Made by a program: the position numbers and the translations under genes. The notes beneath the pieces were generated by a model. That model was not told the DNA's origin. It saw only the letters and a program-made list of their open reading frames with translations, and did not search any database. DNA of 52,520 nucleotides, from contig NZ_ATTM01000007.1 of assembly GCF_000419685.1 (NCBI RefSeq), forward strand, positions 145,346 through 197,865, written 5' to 3'. This DNA is from Flavobacterium antarcticum DSM 19726 (GTDB lineage: Bacteria; Bacteroidota; Bacteroidia; Flavobacteriales; Flavobacteriaceae). This document shows positions 35,937-46,034 of the stretch, piece after piece; within the stretch, counting starts at the first letter, position 1; each line of letters begins with the position of its first letter.

Positions 35937-35969
35937 AAAACGGTTTACGAAAGTGAGCCGTTTTTTTTT
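35937..35969 (+). terminator. Terminator of the aminopeptidase gene
   Basis: AAAACGG pairs with CCGTTTT, extended inward by TTTAC/GTGAG (two T-G pairs) to a GAAA tetraloop closed by C-G, then nine T. Confidence 0.88.
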
Positions 35970-36019
35970 GTATTTATCAATCTTTATCAACATCGTTTTA
36001 AACCACGAAAAGTAAACCG

Positions 36020-36027
36020 TAATTTTG
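36020..36027 (+). promoter_or_regulatory. Candidate -7 element of the hydrolase gene
   Basis: TAATTTTG matches TAnnTTTG, 26 bp before the TTG start codon at 36054. No TTG at the expected -33. Confidence 0.4.
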
Positions 36028-36053
36028 AAAAGAATTCTATCAAATCTTTTGCA

Positions 36054-36836
36054 TTGAAAACAATCCACTTCAAGAATACCAAAATATCCTTTGCAGATGA
36101 AGGCAAAGGAACAGCACTCATATTTCTGCACGGTTTTTTGGAAAACAAAAAAATGTGGAACGCGTTGGTTCCGGAGTTTTCAAAGAAATACCGAGTAATT
36201 ACGATTGATTTATTAGGTCATGGTAAATCGGAATCTTTGGGATATGTGCATTCCATGGAAGATAATGCGGATATCGTTCATACTGTTTTAGCTGAACTTC
36301 GTTTGCGAAAAGCCATTTTTGTAGGACATTCTATGGGAGGTTATGTGGCTTTGGCTTTCGCCGAATTGTATCCAGAATTCATGAAAGGACTTGTGCTACT
36401 CAACTCCACATCGCGAGCTGATAGTGACGAACGAAAAGCCAATCGAGACCGAGCGATTCTAGCCGTAAAACAAAATTACAATACATTCGTTAGACTTTCT
36501 ATTGCCAATTTATTCAGCGAAAACAACCGTGAACGACTTGCTGATGAAATTGAATATGTAAAAGAAGAGGCCTTAAAAACGCCCCTTCAAGGAATTGTTG
36601 CTTCACTAGAAGGTATGAAAATTCGCAAAGACCGTGAAGTCTTACTGCACTTTTCCGCTTATCCAATTTTGCTCATTTTAGGTAAAAAGGACCCAGTTTT
36701 GAATTACATCGAAAGTCTCGACCAGATAGAAGGTACAAAAGTAGAACTCGTAACCTTTCCCGACGGACACATGAGTACGATTGAAAATCAGGAAGAATTA
36801 ACTGTTGTTTTGAGTGGTTTTTTTAAGAAAGTTTAA
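36054..36836 (+). CDS. Alpha/beta-fold hydrolase
   Basis: A 260-residue cytoplasmic hydrolase. The oxyanion region is LHGFLENKKMWNAL, the nucleophile elbow GHSMGG (about Ser98), the acid probably the Asp in LGKKDPVLN, and the histidine in PDGHMSTIEN. The order fits the BioH/MenH-like branch, but the substrate cannot be named. The start is TTG (MKTIHFKNTKISF), since no ATG lies before the first strand. Its last 4 bp (TTAA) overlap the convergent nuclease gene. Confidence 0.88.
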   Translation: MKTIHFKNTKISFADEGKGTALIFLHGFLENKKMWNALVPEFSKKYRVITIDLLGHGKSESLGYVHSMEDNADIVHTVLAELRLRKAIFVGHSMGGYVALAFAELYPEFMKGLVLLNSTSRADSDERKANRDRAILAVKQNYNTFVRLSIANLFSENNRERLADEIEYVKEEALKTPLQGIVASLEGMKIRKDREVLLHFSAYPILLILGKKDPVLNYIESLDQIEGTKVELVTFPDGHMSTIENQEELTVVLSGFFKKV

Positions 36837-39598
36837 TTAATTTTTTCCGAAAATGGAATGTCAACATTCAAGATTTCTTTTAATAATATCACCAATTCAT
36901 TCAAATAACTTTCTAAAACAGCGGCATCAACTACGCTACAAACTTCCTTCCCTTCCTTAAATTTGAACGGCAAAAAGCCATTTCTTAAATTTTTAAAAGA
37001 GATAATGCCAACTTCCATCGGCTTGCCTTTAGCTTCATTTTCAAACATGAAAGCGTAGGCCAAAATCTGAATAATCTTATCGTTCTTAATTTCTGTAACC
37101 AAGTGATCCCAGGTTTTCAATGTAACAGAAGGAGCTTCTACTTTACCCGTTTTATAATCTATGATTCTAATTTTTTCGTTTCGTTCTTCAATTCGATCTA
37201 CCGAACCACCAATTAAAACGGGAAAAGGCAATTCAGGATGCTCAAAAACACGCTCATATCGTTTTTCTAAGGAGATAATTTTCACTTCATCGCCCGCTTG
37301 CAACTCTTTCAATTCCATGGTTAAAAAGTTGAAAATATTTCGCTTCGCTACTTCAAATACCAATAAATTTCGCCCTTTTTGAATGTCTCCTTCTTTATAA
37401 ATCAGTTTAAATTGATTCAAAACTTCCTTTTCAATTCTAGGGAAAAGTGCTTTGATGTCTTCAACGATAAGTAAATGACCCACGAAAGGTTTGTACATTT
37501 CAAAAAGCGTTTCGTGGATAATGGTTCCCAAAGTATTCACGGCAATATTCTCCTCTACTTCGTCCACTTGATTGATGCGGATGATTTTTTGAAAATAAAA
37601 TTGAATCGGATTACGAATGTAACTTGTCAATGCAGACGGTGAAAATCCCTTCTTTGCTATTTCCGCAAGTCGTGACATTACGCTTTCTGATTTTTCAACA
37701 ACAATAGGTTCATACGCTTTTTGCGGCACTTCTGAATTGTAAATTTCTTGCGTAAGTTCGTGAGCGTCTTGTTTTTCAATTTCAATTTGCGTGATGAATC
37801 TACTTCTTTCGCCTCCGTCTAGACCTTCACTTTCGGTGTTGTAAAGCAAATAAATGTTTTTAGCACGTTGCAAAAGATGGTAAAAGTGAAAAGTATAAAT
37901 GGCATCTTTTTCTTTGAAAGTGGGCAATCCCAATTCCCTTTTCACATCATAAGGAATAAACGAATTGGAAGCTTTTCCGGCCGGAAATTTACCTTCATTC
38001 ATTGATGTTATAATCACGTTTTCAAAATCTAAAACGCGACTTTCTAAAACTCCCATTAATTGCAAACCACTTAATGGTTCTCCCTCAAAAGAAACTTCAG
38101 CAACATCAATAACTTGTTTGTAAATCGCAAATAGTGTGTTTAAATCATCTATTTCGTCGTGGTTCGTGTAGTACGTAATCAGTTTATTGATGACTTTAAA
38201 AATACTGTACACAAACGCATTCGTAATTTTTTCTTCTTGTGAATCCTTTCCTAAATTCTCTTTAATCAACATTAAAATCGAAGATAAATTCTCCAGAATT
38301 CCAAGCGGTTTTTGATTCCATTGTTGGAATAAAAGGTCAAATAATGGATTGCTTTCGCCTTGTAATTCAAGAACTCTCTTGTGCGTTATAAATGTGTAAT
38401 TATTTTGATTTATAATCTTGGCCAAAGCCAAAGTATTGCTGTACGGTTCCACCAAAGGATGCGTCAATATGTCCATAAAATCTTTGTAATAAAATACATA
38501 AGATTTTGGATTTCGCTTGATCGCATGGGTGTGTAATTTGAAAAGTTTCGCTAGTAACAATTGAGCTGGATTATTCTTAGCCGAATATCCCATGGTTATA
38601 TTTAGTGAGGGAACACTTTGCGGAAGCGAATGTAAAATTGGCAACAGCAAACTTTCTTCACCTAAAACAACAGCAGTTTTATGAATACTCTCTGGCGTTT
38701 CTTCCATTATTTTCTCAACGATCTTACCTGCAATTTTGGCTTGACCAATGGTTTTTGGCGTTCCAATAATTTGAATTTTCTTGGCTAACGAATAATCATT
38801 TGCAATCCATTCAAAAGGATTTGTTTTATAATGGTGCCACTCTTTCTTAAAACGACGGAGAAACAATCCTGCGTCATGCTGGTAATCATTCATGAAAACT
38901 TGATCAATATCCCAAACAATTTCAGCTTGGTCCCGTTCTAAAAGATGTTGAACAATTTTTTCTTCAGTAGCATTCAAGGCATTGAATCCTGCAAAAAGGT
39001 ATTTTTTATTTGAAATAGATTTTGAAAATGAATCTAAATTCTGAACCGCTTCTCGGTAAATTAAACCTTGATAGCCAATTCCTTTTTTCAATAAGAAAGC
39101 ATACAATTCCGAATAATATTTGGGTAAAAGTGCCCAAAACTTCAGATACTTCTCAATCATGGAAGTTCTTTTGTCCACATCAAGTGACCAGTGTTTGATA
39201 TCTTCAATGTCTTTTAGATAAGAAAAAACATGATTAGGCTTCAGCAGATAACGATCGATTTCATTAAAATCTTGCAAAAGAATTTTTGCCCAATTGGCAA
39301 ATGATTCAAAATCATCGTGCTGTTTTTCATCTTGCGGCAACGATCTGTAAACGGTATAGAATTCAAATAGTAATTCTACAGTATCGATAGAACGAATTTG
39401 AGCTAATTGTTGCACAAATTCTTCTATGCTTATAATTTCAGGTGCAAAGATTGTTTGCTCAGCATTATTCTTTAATTCATCTAGCAAAAAAACTTTCGCT
39501 CTTTTGTTAGGTAAAACAACAATTAAATCTTGCGTTTTTACAGCCGAATCATTTAGAATTTTCCGGGCTAGTTGGCTTAAAAATGATGTATTATCCAT
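36833..39598 (-). CDS. PD-(D/E)XK nuclease with inactive helicase fold (AddB-like)
   Basis: 921 residues. The N-terminus (LIVVLPNKRAKVFLLDEL) takes the place of the Walker A loop but lacks GxGKT, so the helicase fold is probably inactive, as in AddB/RecC-type subunits. The nuclease domain lies at the end: GGSVDRIEERN, then IDYKTGK (about residues 813-819), with the metal-binding Asp and the catalytic Lys, and a QILAYAFMF helix. Only one Cys is present, so the AddB iron-sulfur staple is missing. It is probably the partner of the helicase at 42369-45518 in double-strand-break end resection before RecA loading. Confidence 0.88.
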   Translation of the reverse strand: MDNTSFLSQLARKILNDSAVKTQDLIVVLPNKRAKVFLLDELKNNAEQTIFAPEIISIEEFVQQLAQIRSIDTVELLFEFYTVYRSLPQDEKQHDDFESFANWAKILLQDFNEIDRYLLKPNHVFSYLKDIEDIKHWSLDVDKRTSMIEKYLKFWALLPKYYSELYAFLLKKGIGYQGLIYREAVQNLDSFSKSISNKKYLFAGFNALNATEEKIVQHLLERDQAEIVWDIDQVFMNDYQHDAGLFLRRFKKEWHHYKTNPFEWIANDYSLAKKIQIIGTPKTIGQAKIAGKIVEKIMEETPESIHKTAVVLGEESLLLPILHSLPQSVPSLNITMGYSAKNNPAQLLLAKLFKLHTHAIKRNPKSYVFYYKDFMDILTHPLVEPYSNTLALAKIINQNNYTFITHKRVLELQGESNPLFDLLFQQWNQKPLGILENLSSILMLIKENLGKDSQEEKITNAFVYSIFKVINKLITYYTNHDEIDDLNTLFAIYKQVIDVAEVSFEGEPLSGLQLMGVLESRVLDFENVIITSMNEGKFPAGKASNSFIPYDVKRELGLPTFKEKDAIYTFHFYHLLQRAKNIYLLYNTESEGLDGGERSRFITQIEIEKQDAHELTQEIYNSEVPQKAYEPIVVEKSESVMSRLAEIAKKGFSPSALTSYIRNPIQFYFQKIIRINQVDEVEENIAVNTLGTIIHETLFEMYKPFVGHLLIVEDIKALFPRIEKEVLNQFKLIYKEGDIQKGRNLLVFEVAKRNIFNFLTMELKELQAGDEVKIISLEKRYERVFEHPELPFPVLIGGSVDRIEERNEKIRIIDYKTGKVEAPSVTLKTWDHLVTEIKNDKIIQILAYAFMFENEAKGKPMEVGIISFKNLRNGFLPFKFKEGKEVCSVVDAAVLESYLNELVILLKEILNVDIPFSEKIN

Positions 39599-39607
39599 GA
39601 GATAAAT

Positions 39608-39640
39608 ATAAAAAAAACGCCCCGATAAATCGAGGCGTTT
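39608..39640 (-). terminator. Terminator of the OmpA gene
   Basis: The stem AAACGCC...GGCGTTT, one C-A mismatch, continues to CGA/TCG, with a 4-nt loop. On the minus strand it is followed by at least seven T. It separates ompA from the downstream AddB-like gene. Confidence 0.85.
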
Positions 39641-39663
39641 CTTAAATATTTAAAAGGAACTTA

Positions 39664-41046
39664 TTATTTTACTAATAAAACTTCAACTCTTCTGTTGTTT
39701 GCTTTTCCTTTTGCAGTTTTGTTTGTGTCAATTGGTTTTTGCTCACCATATCCTGATGAAGTCAAACGAGAAGACTCAATACCATTTTCAATTAAGTAAC
39801 CTTTTACAGCTCCAGCTCTATCTTCTGATAAAGTTTGGTTCATTGCATCTTTACCATCACTGTCAGTATGACCTTCAATGCTGAATTTAGATCCAGGGAA
39901 TTCTTTCAAGATTGCAGTAATAGATTGTAATACTGGGTAAGTTTCTTGTTTGAAAGAAGATTTTCCACTGTTAAATAAAATTGTTTTAGCGTAAGCGTTC
40001 AATTTAATTACTTGCTCTTGAGTCATTTCTGGACAACCCATGTTAGCAACTGTTCCTTTAACTGTTGGACATTTGTCATCTTTGTCTAATACTCCGTCTC
40101 CGTCAGTATCAGGCCATGGACAACCACCATTTTCTTTAGGACCAGCAACTGTAGGACATTTATCATCTTTATCAGCGATTCCATCTCCGTCAGCATCTGG
40201 ACAACCTTTTAATGCTTTCAAACCAGCAACATCTGGACAAGCATCTTCGCTATCTTGTACTCCGTCTCCGTCAGTATCAGGACAACCATTGAATTCAGCT
40301 AAACCAAATACATCTGGACAAGCATCATCTTTGTCTAAAATTTTGTCTCCGTCAGTATCAGGACAACCGTTTAATTCTTTTGGACCAGCAACATCTGGAC
40401 ATGCATCATCTTTGTCATAAACTCCGTCACCATCTGTGTCTTTTCCTCCAAATTTGAAAGTCAAACCAGCAAAGTGCTGAAAATGATCAGGAATCGCATC
40501 TCCGAAACCATGTTTGTAAGTAGATTGTAATGCAAGACCAACTGTTTCAGTAAACCAAAAAGTTAATCCTAAACCACCATTTACAGTACCTGTATCGTAG
40601 TCACCCATCCAAGTGTAACCTCCACCGATGTGAACCGAAGGATCAATTACTTTAGATCTGATTGCATTCATAAAGCTGTAACGGATGATACCGTCTGCTC
40701 CATAATAAGTCAAATCTCCAGGATTTGATACAACATAACCTGTACCACCTATTTCTCTTGTTGTTAATTTTGTAATTTTGTTAATAGAACCCGTAACTCC
40801 AAATGAGAAATTATCTCCAACTGCTCTACTTAAGTTTAAATAAGAAACTGAAGGCAAAATATTCCAGCTTTCTTTAATTTTGAATGGCTGATTGAATTTG
40901 TCTGCGAAGTCATCGCTCGCTCCCGCACGAGTGTCTACTGCGTTAACACCAAAGGTGATAGCCCAGGGATTATTACTGTCTTGAGCTTGGGCGTTCAATC
41001 CCATAGCAAGTAAAACAGCAACAAGAATTTTGTTAAGATGTTTCAT
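39664..41046 (-). CDS. OmpA-family outer membrane protein with TSP type-3 repeats
   Basis: 460 residues. Signal peptide 1-22 (LNAQAQ). Residues about 23-205 are an eight-strand-type barrel domain ending LTFKFGGK. Five calcium-binding thrombospondin type-3 repeats follow ([16 protein letters not shown] and relatives, about 206-345), each closed by a GCP. A C-terminal OmpA peptidoglycan-binding domain spans about 350-460 ([33 protein letters not shown]). It anchors the outer membrane to the cell wall. A full consensus promoter and a terminator make it a strong single unit. The repeats are also near-repeats in DNA (about 40040-40440). Confidence 0.95.
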   Translation of the reverse strand: MKHLNKILVAVLLAMGLNAQAQDSNNPWAITFGVNAVDTRAGASDDFADKFNQPFKIKESWNILPSVSYLNLSRAVGDNFSFGVTGSINKITKLTTREIGGTGYVVSNPGDLTYYGADGIIRYSFMNAIRSKVIDPSVHIGGGYTWMGDYDTGTVNGGLGLTFWFTETVGLALQSTYKHGFGDAIPDHFQHFAGLTFKFGGKDTDGDGVYDKDDACPDVAGPKELNGCPDTDGDKILDKDDACPDVFGLAEFNGCPDTDGDGVQDSEDACPDVAGLKALKGCPDADGDGIADKDDKCPTVAGPKENGGCPWPDTDGDGVLDKDDKCPTVKGTVANMGCPEMTQEQVIKLNAYAKTILFNSGKSSFKQETYPVLQSITAILKEFPGSKFSIEGHTDSDGKDAMNQTLSEDRAGAVKGYLIENGIESSRLTSSGYGEQKPIDTNKTAKGKANNRRVEVLLVK

Positions 41047-41078
41047 AATTGATTAATTTAGTTACAAAAGTTATAGGA

Positions 41079-41109
41079 CAAAAGTAATGTGAAAGTTTGT
41101 AAGAACAAA
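41079..41109 (-). promoter_or_regulatory. Promoter of the OmpA gene
   Basis: On the minus strand TTTTG (TTG at 41108-41106), 19 bp, then TACTTTTG (41086-41079), a full consensus match. Expected start near 41072, giving a leader of about 26 nt. Confidence 0.75.
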
Positions 41110-41150
41110 AGAAAGTGTTAATAAAATAATATATATTTATTATAAGATTT

Positions 41151-42350
41151 CTATGTCGTCAAAACACCAAGACTTTTACCAACCTCAATGAATGCATTTA
41201 TCGCATGATCCAAGTGCTCTTTAGTATGTCCTGCTGACAACTGAACACGTATTCTCGCTTTGTCTTTAGGCACTACTGGAAAGAAGAATCCAATTACATA
41301 AATTCCTTTTTTTAGTAATTCATCGGCCATTACTTGCGATAATTTGGCATCATACAGCATTACTGGAACAATTGCAGAATCACCTTGAACGATATCGAAG
41401 CCTGCTTTTGTCATTCCTTCTTTGAAATAATTGGTATTCCACTCTAATTTATCTCTTAAAGTTGTATCATTTGCTAACAATTCAAAAACTTTGATTGAAG
41501 CACCAACAATTGCAGGAGCCAATGAATTTGAAAATAAATACGGACGTGAACGCTGACGCAAAATTTCGATGATTTCTTTTTTCGCCGTTGTATAACCTCC
41601 CATTGCTCCACCTAATCCTTTTCCTAGAGTTCCTGTGATAATATCCACGCGACCCATGACTCCTTTAGCTTCCAATGTTCCTTTTCCTGTTGCACCAATA
41701 AAACCTGCAGCATGGCATTCGTCTACCATTACCATAGCGTCGTATTTATCAGCTAAATCGCAAATTTTATCTAATGAAGCTACGATTCCGTCCATTGAGA
41801 AAACGCCATCTGTAACAATTAGTTTAAAACGAGTTCCTTTTTCAGTAGCGGCAATTAATTGTGCTTCCAAATCTACCATGTCGTTATTTTGGTAACGGTA
41901 TCTTGCTGCTTTACACAAACGAACTCCGTCAATAATTGAAGCGTGATTTAAACTATCTGATATAATACAATCTTCTTCTCCTAATAATGGTTCGAAAACT
42001 CCACCATTTGCGTCAAAAGCGGCTGCATATAAAATCGTATCTTCAGTTCCGTAGAATTTAGCAATTTTTTGCTCTAATGTCTTGTGAATATCTTGTGTTC
42101 CGCAAATAAAACGAACAGATGACATTCCGAAACCGTGTGAATCTAAAGTATCCTTCGCTGCTTGAACCACTTCAGGATGTGAAGAAAGTCCGAGGTAATT
42201 ATTAGAACAAAAATTTAAAACGGTTTCACCTGTAGAAATCGTAATTTCCGCTCCTTGAGGTGAAGTAATAATTCTTTCTTTTTTGAAAATGCCATTATCC
42301 TCAATAGCTTTCAACTCTTCTTGCAAGTGCTGCTGAATTTTTCCGTACAT
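41151..42350 (-). CDS. kbl: Glycine C-acetyltransferase (2-amino-3-ketobutyrate CoA ligase)
   Basis: 399 residues, PLP-dependent alpha-oxoamine synthase family. It cleaves 2-amino-3-ketobutyrate with CoA to glycine and acetyl-CoA in threonine breakdown. The start ([20 protein letters not shown]) and [16 protein letters not shown] are typical of Kbl. The PLP lysine is in [13 protein letters not shown] (about 244), with [15 protein letters not shown] before it. The related serine palmitoyltransferase is the main alternative, but the N-terminus favours Kbl. It lies 18 bp downstream of the helicase gene, with no threonine dehydrogenase nearby. Confidence 0.9.
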   Translation of the reverse strand: MYGKIQQHLQEELKAIEDNGIFKKERIITSPQGAEITISTGETVLNFCSNNYLGLSSHPEVVQAAKDTLDSHGFGMSSVRFICGTQDIHKTLEQKIAKFYGTEDTILYAAAFDANGGVFEPLLGEEDCIISDSLNHASIIDGVRLCKAARYRYQNNDMVDLEAQLIAATEKGTRFKLIVTDGVFSMDGIVASLDKICDLADKYDAMVMVDECHAAGFIGATGKGTLEAKGVMGRVDIITGTLGKGLGGAMGGYTTAKKEIIEILRQRSRPYLFSNSLAPAIVGASIKVFELLANDTTLRDKLEWNTNYFKEGMTKAGFDIVQGDSAIVPVMLYDAKLSQVMADELLKKGIYVIGFFFPVVPKDKARIRVQLSAGHTKEHLDHAINAFIEVGKSLGVLTT

Positions 42351-42368
42351 AGTTTGTGTGTTTATTTT

Positions 42369-45300
42369 TTACAAATTTACAATTTCAATTTCGTTGCCAA
42401 TGTATATGATGGACTTTTTAATCACTTTATAACCCATTTGCTCAATCGCGTCTTGATAAGTTTGCAATTGTTGATAGTATTTAGGCTCATGTTTCCCGGT
42501 TTTATAATCTAACAAATACATTTCGTCATTATTTTTTAAAACCATTCTATCCGGTTTTACTAAACGTCCTTGCTTTTGAATGATAGTTTGCTCGTTAAAA
42601 ACCGTATTATTTTCGTCGAAAAATATTCCTAAATCATCGTGGTTAACGATATCCCGAATGGTTTTTTCTACAATTTGTTTTTGGGTACTTGCAATTAATC
42701 CGTTTTCCAGAGCTGTTTGCAAAGCCAAATCAATATCTGATTTTGTGTGAACATACGACAAAACTTCGTGAATCACATTTCCGTAGGTAATTGCGTCTTG
42801 TTGCGAAGTTCCCCACATTAACGATTCACGTTGTGCGATTTTGATATTTTCAATTGGCAATACTTCTGCAACTCGTGTTATTTTCTTTGGCGAAATTGTC
42901 GCTTTCTTTTCAGCTGAATATTTCTGCGCAACGCCAAACTCATATTCTAACTTTCCCTCTTCAAAGATATGAATGCTGTCCAAATATTTCAGCAAATAAG
43001 AGGAAGTTGTATTTGGCCACTCGCCTTTTGAATTCAAAACCTCATATTGCGAAATAATGTACAATTGTTCTTCCGGACGCGTCAAGGCAACATACAAAAC
43101 ATTAATGTTATCTAATAATTGTTCTTGTGCTTTCTGGTTAAAAACAGTTTTTGCAGCTTCACCAAATCCTTCAACTGCTTTATTATTATCGATTAATACT
43201 TTTGGCAAGTCGAAAGTTTGCGTTTCATTATTTACCCATAATTTGTCTTTTCGTTGTCTGCTGTAATTTTCGTCGGCAAAGGGAAAAATCACAATTGGAA
43301 ATTCGAGTCCTTTAGATTTATGAATTGAAATAATCCGAACTGCGTTATTGCCTTCCGGCGAAGGAATGCTGAAACTCGTTTTTTTCTTGTCCCAATATTC
43401 TAGAAAGTCAGCCACTCCTGCTTGGTTTTTAATATCACGTTCTAAAACAATATCTAGGAAATATTGCAAATAAGCGTTATTCTTTGACACTGGAATACAT
43501 TTCGAAATCAATAGTTCAACAGTTTCATACAGTGCTTTTTTCCGAATGTTTTGGAAAGACAATTTCATTTCGAAGATTTCCAACCATTCTTCCAATTCCT
43601 TTTCAGAAGTGAAACTCATTCCTTTTGCAATAAAATCGTGAATTTTAGCAGGTGGCAAATTGTAAAAACCTACATAATATAGAAAATTTGCTTTCGCTTC
43701 AAGGTCGTTTGCGTTTTTTAGATAATTCAACGCGTGAATTAAAAACTGAACTTCGGTCGCATTTGCAATTAATAGCGTTTCTGAAGATTGAATTGGAATT
43801 TTATTTTCTGTCAAATAATTGGCAACAGCCACGCCGTCTTTATTATGACGAACGACAACCGCAATATCGCTATAGGAATAGCCTTGCTGCGTTACTTTCA
43901 AAATTATATCTAACGTTTTAATCACATATAATTCGTCTTGCGTCACTTCATCTTCCTCTTCTGATTTCTCTTTTTTCGGTAAAAATGACACATTTACATA
44001 ACCACCAATTTTATCTTTAACATTCTGCCGACTGTGATTTTCGTACAAATCTTTGTAATCTTTGTGTTCAAATTCGCCTGAAATGTATTTGAAAAAATCA
44101 TTATTGAACTCAATAATTTGAGAGTAACTGCGGAAATTATCTTCTAAATGAACGACCGTTTTATCGGGATTTCCAAAAGGATTTGCATCTTTACTCAATT
44201 CTATAAACTGTTCTGCTTTTCCACCTCGCCAACGGTAAATGGATTGTTTTGGGTCTCCCACAATCATTAGTGAACCTCGTTCTCCTTGCAAATCTTCGCT
44301 CACTAAAGCGTTGTCAATTAACGGAATTAGGTTTTGAAACTGCATTTCTGAAGTATCTTGAAATTCGTCAATAAAGAAATGTTTGTAGCGTTCGCCCATT
44401 CGTTCGTATATAAATGGAGCAGGTTGCTTTTGAATTTCTTTGTGAATAATGGCATTAAATTCAGCAATAGAAAGTATGTTTTGTTCCTTTTGAATATCTG
44501 CTAATTTACTGCTCAACGTATTCAACAGCGAAAGTGGCGTTATGTTCTTTAGAAATGCTTTGTAAAAATCGTGTTGGGCAAATTGTTCATAAATAATTTG
44601 CAGTTGCGATAGCATTTGCGGAATTAAGTTTTCAATAATCGCTCTGTCTTTTGCGGTTTTATTAATGGCGATATCTTCAAATTCGTAGTATCTTTTATTT
44701 AAAGGATTAAAGTTTTTTTCCGAAATTCCTGTGATGTGATTGGGAAAAGTTCCTCTTGAAAACGATTTTAAATCAACTCCGTTTTTATCCAAAGTCTCTA
44801 AAATATCCGAAGCACGTTTTGCGTTTTCTTCGATAATCATTTTGCACGTTTCCTTTAATTTCTGTTTGATTTCCATAAAATCAGGAATCGACTTCCCGTG
44901 GAAATGTACTATTTCTTCCCGGTTGTTTTCGTTGAGAATTAATCTTCCCGTGTCCATAATTTCGCGTGAAATATCCCAACTTTTATCGTCGTCGGTTTTT
45001 TCCATAGTGAAATCGATGAGGAGTTTGGTCAGCATTTCATCAGTTCCTGCTTCGGCAATTATCGCGTCAACAGCTTCGGTTAGTAGATTCTCCGTATCAA
45101 GCGAAACTTCAAATGTCATAGGAAGGTCAAGGTCATGAGCGAATGTTCGGATGACTTTGTGGGTAAATTTATCAATTGTGGAAATATCAAATGCGGCATA
45201 ATTGTGAATAATATGCTTGATGATTTCTTTTGATTTTGCTGTAATTTGAGAAGCGTCGAGTTCGGTTTCTTCAATTAAAACGTCCATTAATTGCATGGCT

Positions 45301-45518
45301 TTCGCCGAAGGTTGGTCTTTTATGAATTCGGAAAGACTTCCTACGATTCGGCTTTTCATTTCGTGAACGGCTTTGTTGGTAAAAGTGATGGCGAGAATGG
45401 AACGATACGCATCATTTTTTTTTGCCGTCAAGATGATTTTTAGGTATTCCTTTACAAGATTAAAGGTTTTTCCTGAACCTGCAGAAGCGTCGTAAATGGA
45501 GAAAGCATGTTTTTGCAT
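42369..45518 (-). CDS. UvrD/RecB-type helicase-nuclease (AddA-like)
   Basis: A 1049-residue superfamily 1A helicase. Walker A ASAGSGKT (11-18), motif Ia AITFTNKAVHEMK, Walker B IDEFQDTSE, motif III GDPKQSIYRWRGG, motif V ISIHKSKGLEFPIVIFPFA, and motif VI VALTRPEEQLY. The end (DRMVLKNNDEMYLLDYKTGKHEP, about 990-1010, shown as one short motif LDYKTGK) is a PD-(D/E)XK nuclease, so both subunits of this system carry nuclease motifs. It unwinds and trims broken DNA ends. kbl follows after 18 bp; the AddB-like partner is 2.8 kb downstream on the same strand. Confidence 0.92.
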   Translation of the reverse strand: MQKHAFSIYDASAGSGKTFNLVKEYLKIILTAKKNDAYRSILAITFTNKAVHEMKSRIVGSLSEFIKDQPSAKAMQLMDVLIEETELDASQITAKSKEIIKHIIHNYAAFDISTIDKFTHKVIRTFAHDLDLPMTFEVSLDTENLLTEAVDAIIAEAGTDEMLTKLLIDFTMEKTDDDKSWDISREIMDTGRLILNENNREEIVHFHGKSIPDFMEIKQKLKETCKMIIEENAKRASDILETLDKNGVDLKSFSRGTFPNHITGISEKNFNPLNKRYYEFEDIAINKTAKDRAIIENLIPQMLSQLQIIYEQFAQHDFYKAFLKNITPLSLLNTLSSKLADIQKEQNILSIAEFNAIIHKEIQKQPAPFIYERMGERYKHFFIDEFQDTSEMQFQNLIPLIDNALVSEDLQGERGSLMIVGDPKQSIYRWRGGKAEQFIELSKDANPFGNPDKTVVHLEDNFRSYSQIIEFNNDFFKYISGEFEHKDYKDLYENHSRQNVKDKIGGYVNVSFLPKKEKSEEEDEVTQDELYVIKTLDIILKVTQQGYSYSDIAVVVRHNKDGVAVANYLTENKIPIQSSETLLIANATEVQFLIHALNYLKNANDLEAKANFLYYVGFYNLPPAKIHDFIAKGMSFTSEKELEEWLEIFEMKLSFQNIRKKALYETVELLISKCIPVSKNNAYLQYFLDIVLERDIKNQAGVADFLEYWDKKKTSFSIPSPEGNNAVRIISIHKSKGLEFPIVIFPFADENYSRQRKDKLWVNNETQTFDLPKVLIDNNKAVEGFGEAAKTVFNQKAQEQLLDNINVLYVALTRPEEQLYIISQYEVLNSKGEWPNTTSSYLLKYLDSIHIFEEGKLEYEFGVAQKYSAEKKATISPKKITRVAEVLPIENIKIAQRESLMWGTSQQDAITYGNVIHEVLSYVHTKSDIDLALQTALENGLIASTQKQIVEKTIRDIVNHDDLGIFFDENNTVFNEQTIIQKQGRLVKPDRMVLKNNDEMYLLDYKTGKHEPKYYQQLQTYQDAIEQMGYKVIKKSIIYIGNEIEIVNL

Positions 45519-45579
45519 GGTTGATAATTTGTCTAAAAATAGTGCTTTTTTTTGGAGATTGGACAGGAATATTAAAATC

Positions 45580-45690
45580 CTTTTTTACCACAAATTTCAC
45601 AAATTAGCACAAATTAAATGGTTGATTCAATAGGTATAAATTATGGTTGATGGGTTTTTTACACGAATTGCACAAATTTCCACAGATTAA
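45580..45690. repeat. Two copies of a CACAAATT triplet element
   Basis: 45580-45617 and 45653-45690 each contain TTTTTT followed by three 9-10-bp units: CCACAAATT, TCACAAATT, AGCACAAATT in one, ACACGAATT, GCACAAATT, TCCACAGATT in the other. They lie 73 bp apart in the same direction. A weaker similar stretch (ACAAATTCACACAGATT) is at 46733-46749. Confidence 0.6.
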
Positions 45691-45734
45691 AAATTTTTAA
45701 TTATAAGTAGTTTTTGTGTGAATCCTTAAATCAC

Positions 45735-45889
45735 TAGCCGTGGTAGTAGCGGAAATCCCGAATCAGTCGGGACGGAATCAAAAAAGTCAATCTTTCCTGA
45801 CCAAAAAGAGCGACCGGAGGACCCCGAAGCTTCGGGGCCTTTTTGGTCTTTGGAAAAATAGTTTTTTTGAGAGTCCCGAAGTTTCGGGA
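45735..45889. repeat. Structured intergenic element with CCCGA hairpins, second copy
   Basis: TAGCCGTGGTAGTAGCGG and AAATCC at 45735-45758 resemble the element at 29495. Then come TCCCGA/TCGGGA (45756-45772); an outer stem GACCAAAAAG/CTTTTTGGTC (45799-45808 with 45839-45848) enclosing AGCGACCGGAGGA and the 16-bp palindrome CCCCGAAGCTTCGGGG (45822-45837); and TCCCGAA/TTCGGGA (45874-45889). The rest of the 45519-46034 gap shows no gene. Confidence 0.65.
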
Positions 45890-45987
45890 TTGAAGTGGAT
45901 GACGCGAAATAGCTTCTGAAACTTTAAATTGCCATTTTTTAAAGAAACTATAACAGTTGTGGTCTTTTAATTTTGACATTAATTCCT

Positions 45988-45995
45988 TATTTTTG
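45988..45995 (+). promoter_or_regulatory. -7 element of the superoxide dismutase gene
   Basis: TATTTTTG matches TAnnTTTG, 39 bp before the ATG. A TTG lies only 12 bp upstream, closer than consensus. Confidence 0.45.
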
Positions 45996-46034
45996 GTTAC
46001 AATTTTTATAAATCAATACTAAAACATAAATATT

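Noticed and set aside
40040..40420. 126-codon plus-strand frame rich in Ser/Pro opposite ompA
   Set aside because: It is the antisense of the TSP type-3 repeats of ompA; the repeat pattern explains its openness.
44740..45138. 132-codon plus-strand frame opposite the AddA-like gene
   Set aside because: Lies inside a clear helicase gene with intact motifs; shadow frame.
45734..45979. 81-codon minus-strand frame before sodA
   Set aside because: It runs through the CCCGA hairpins and has no promoter or family likeness.
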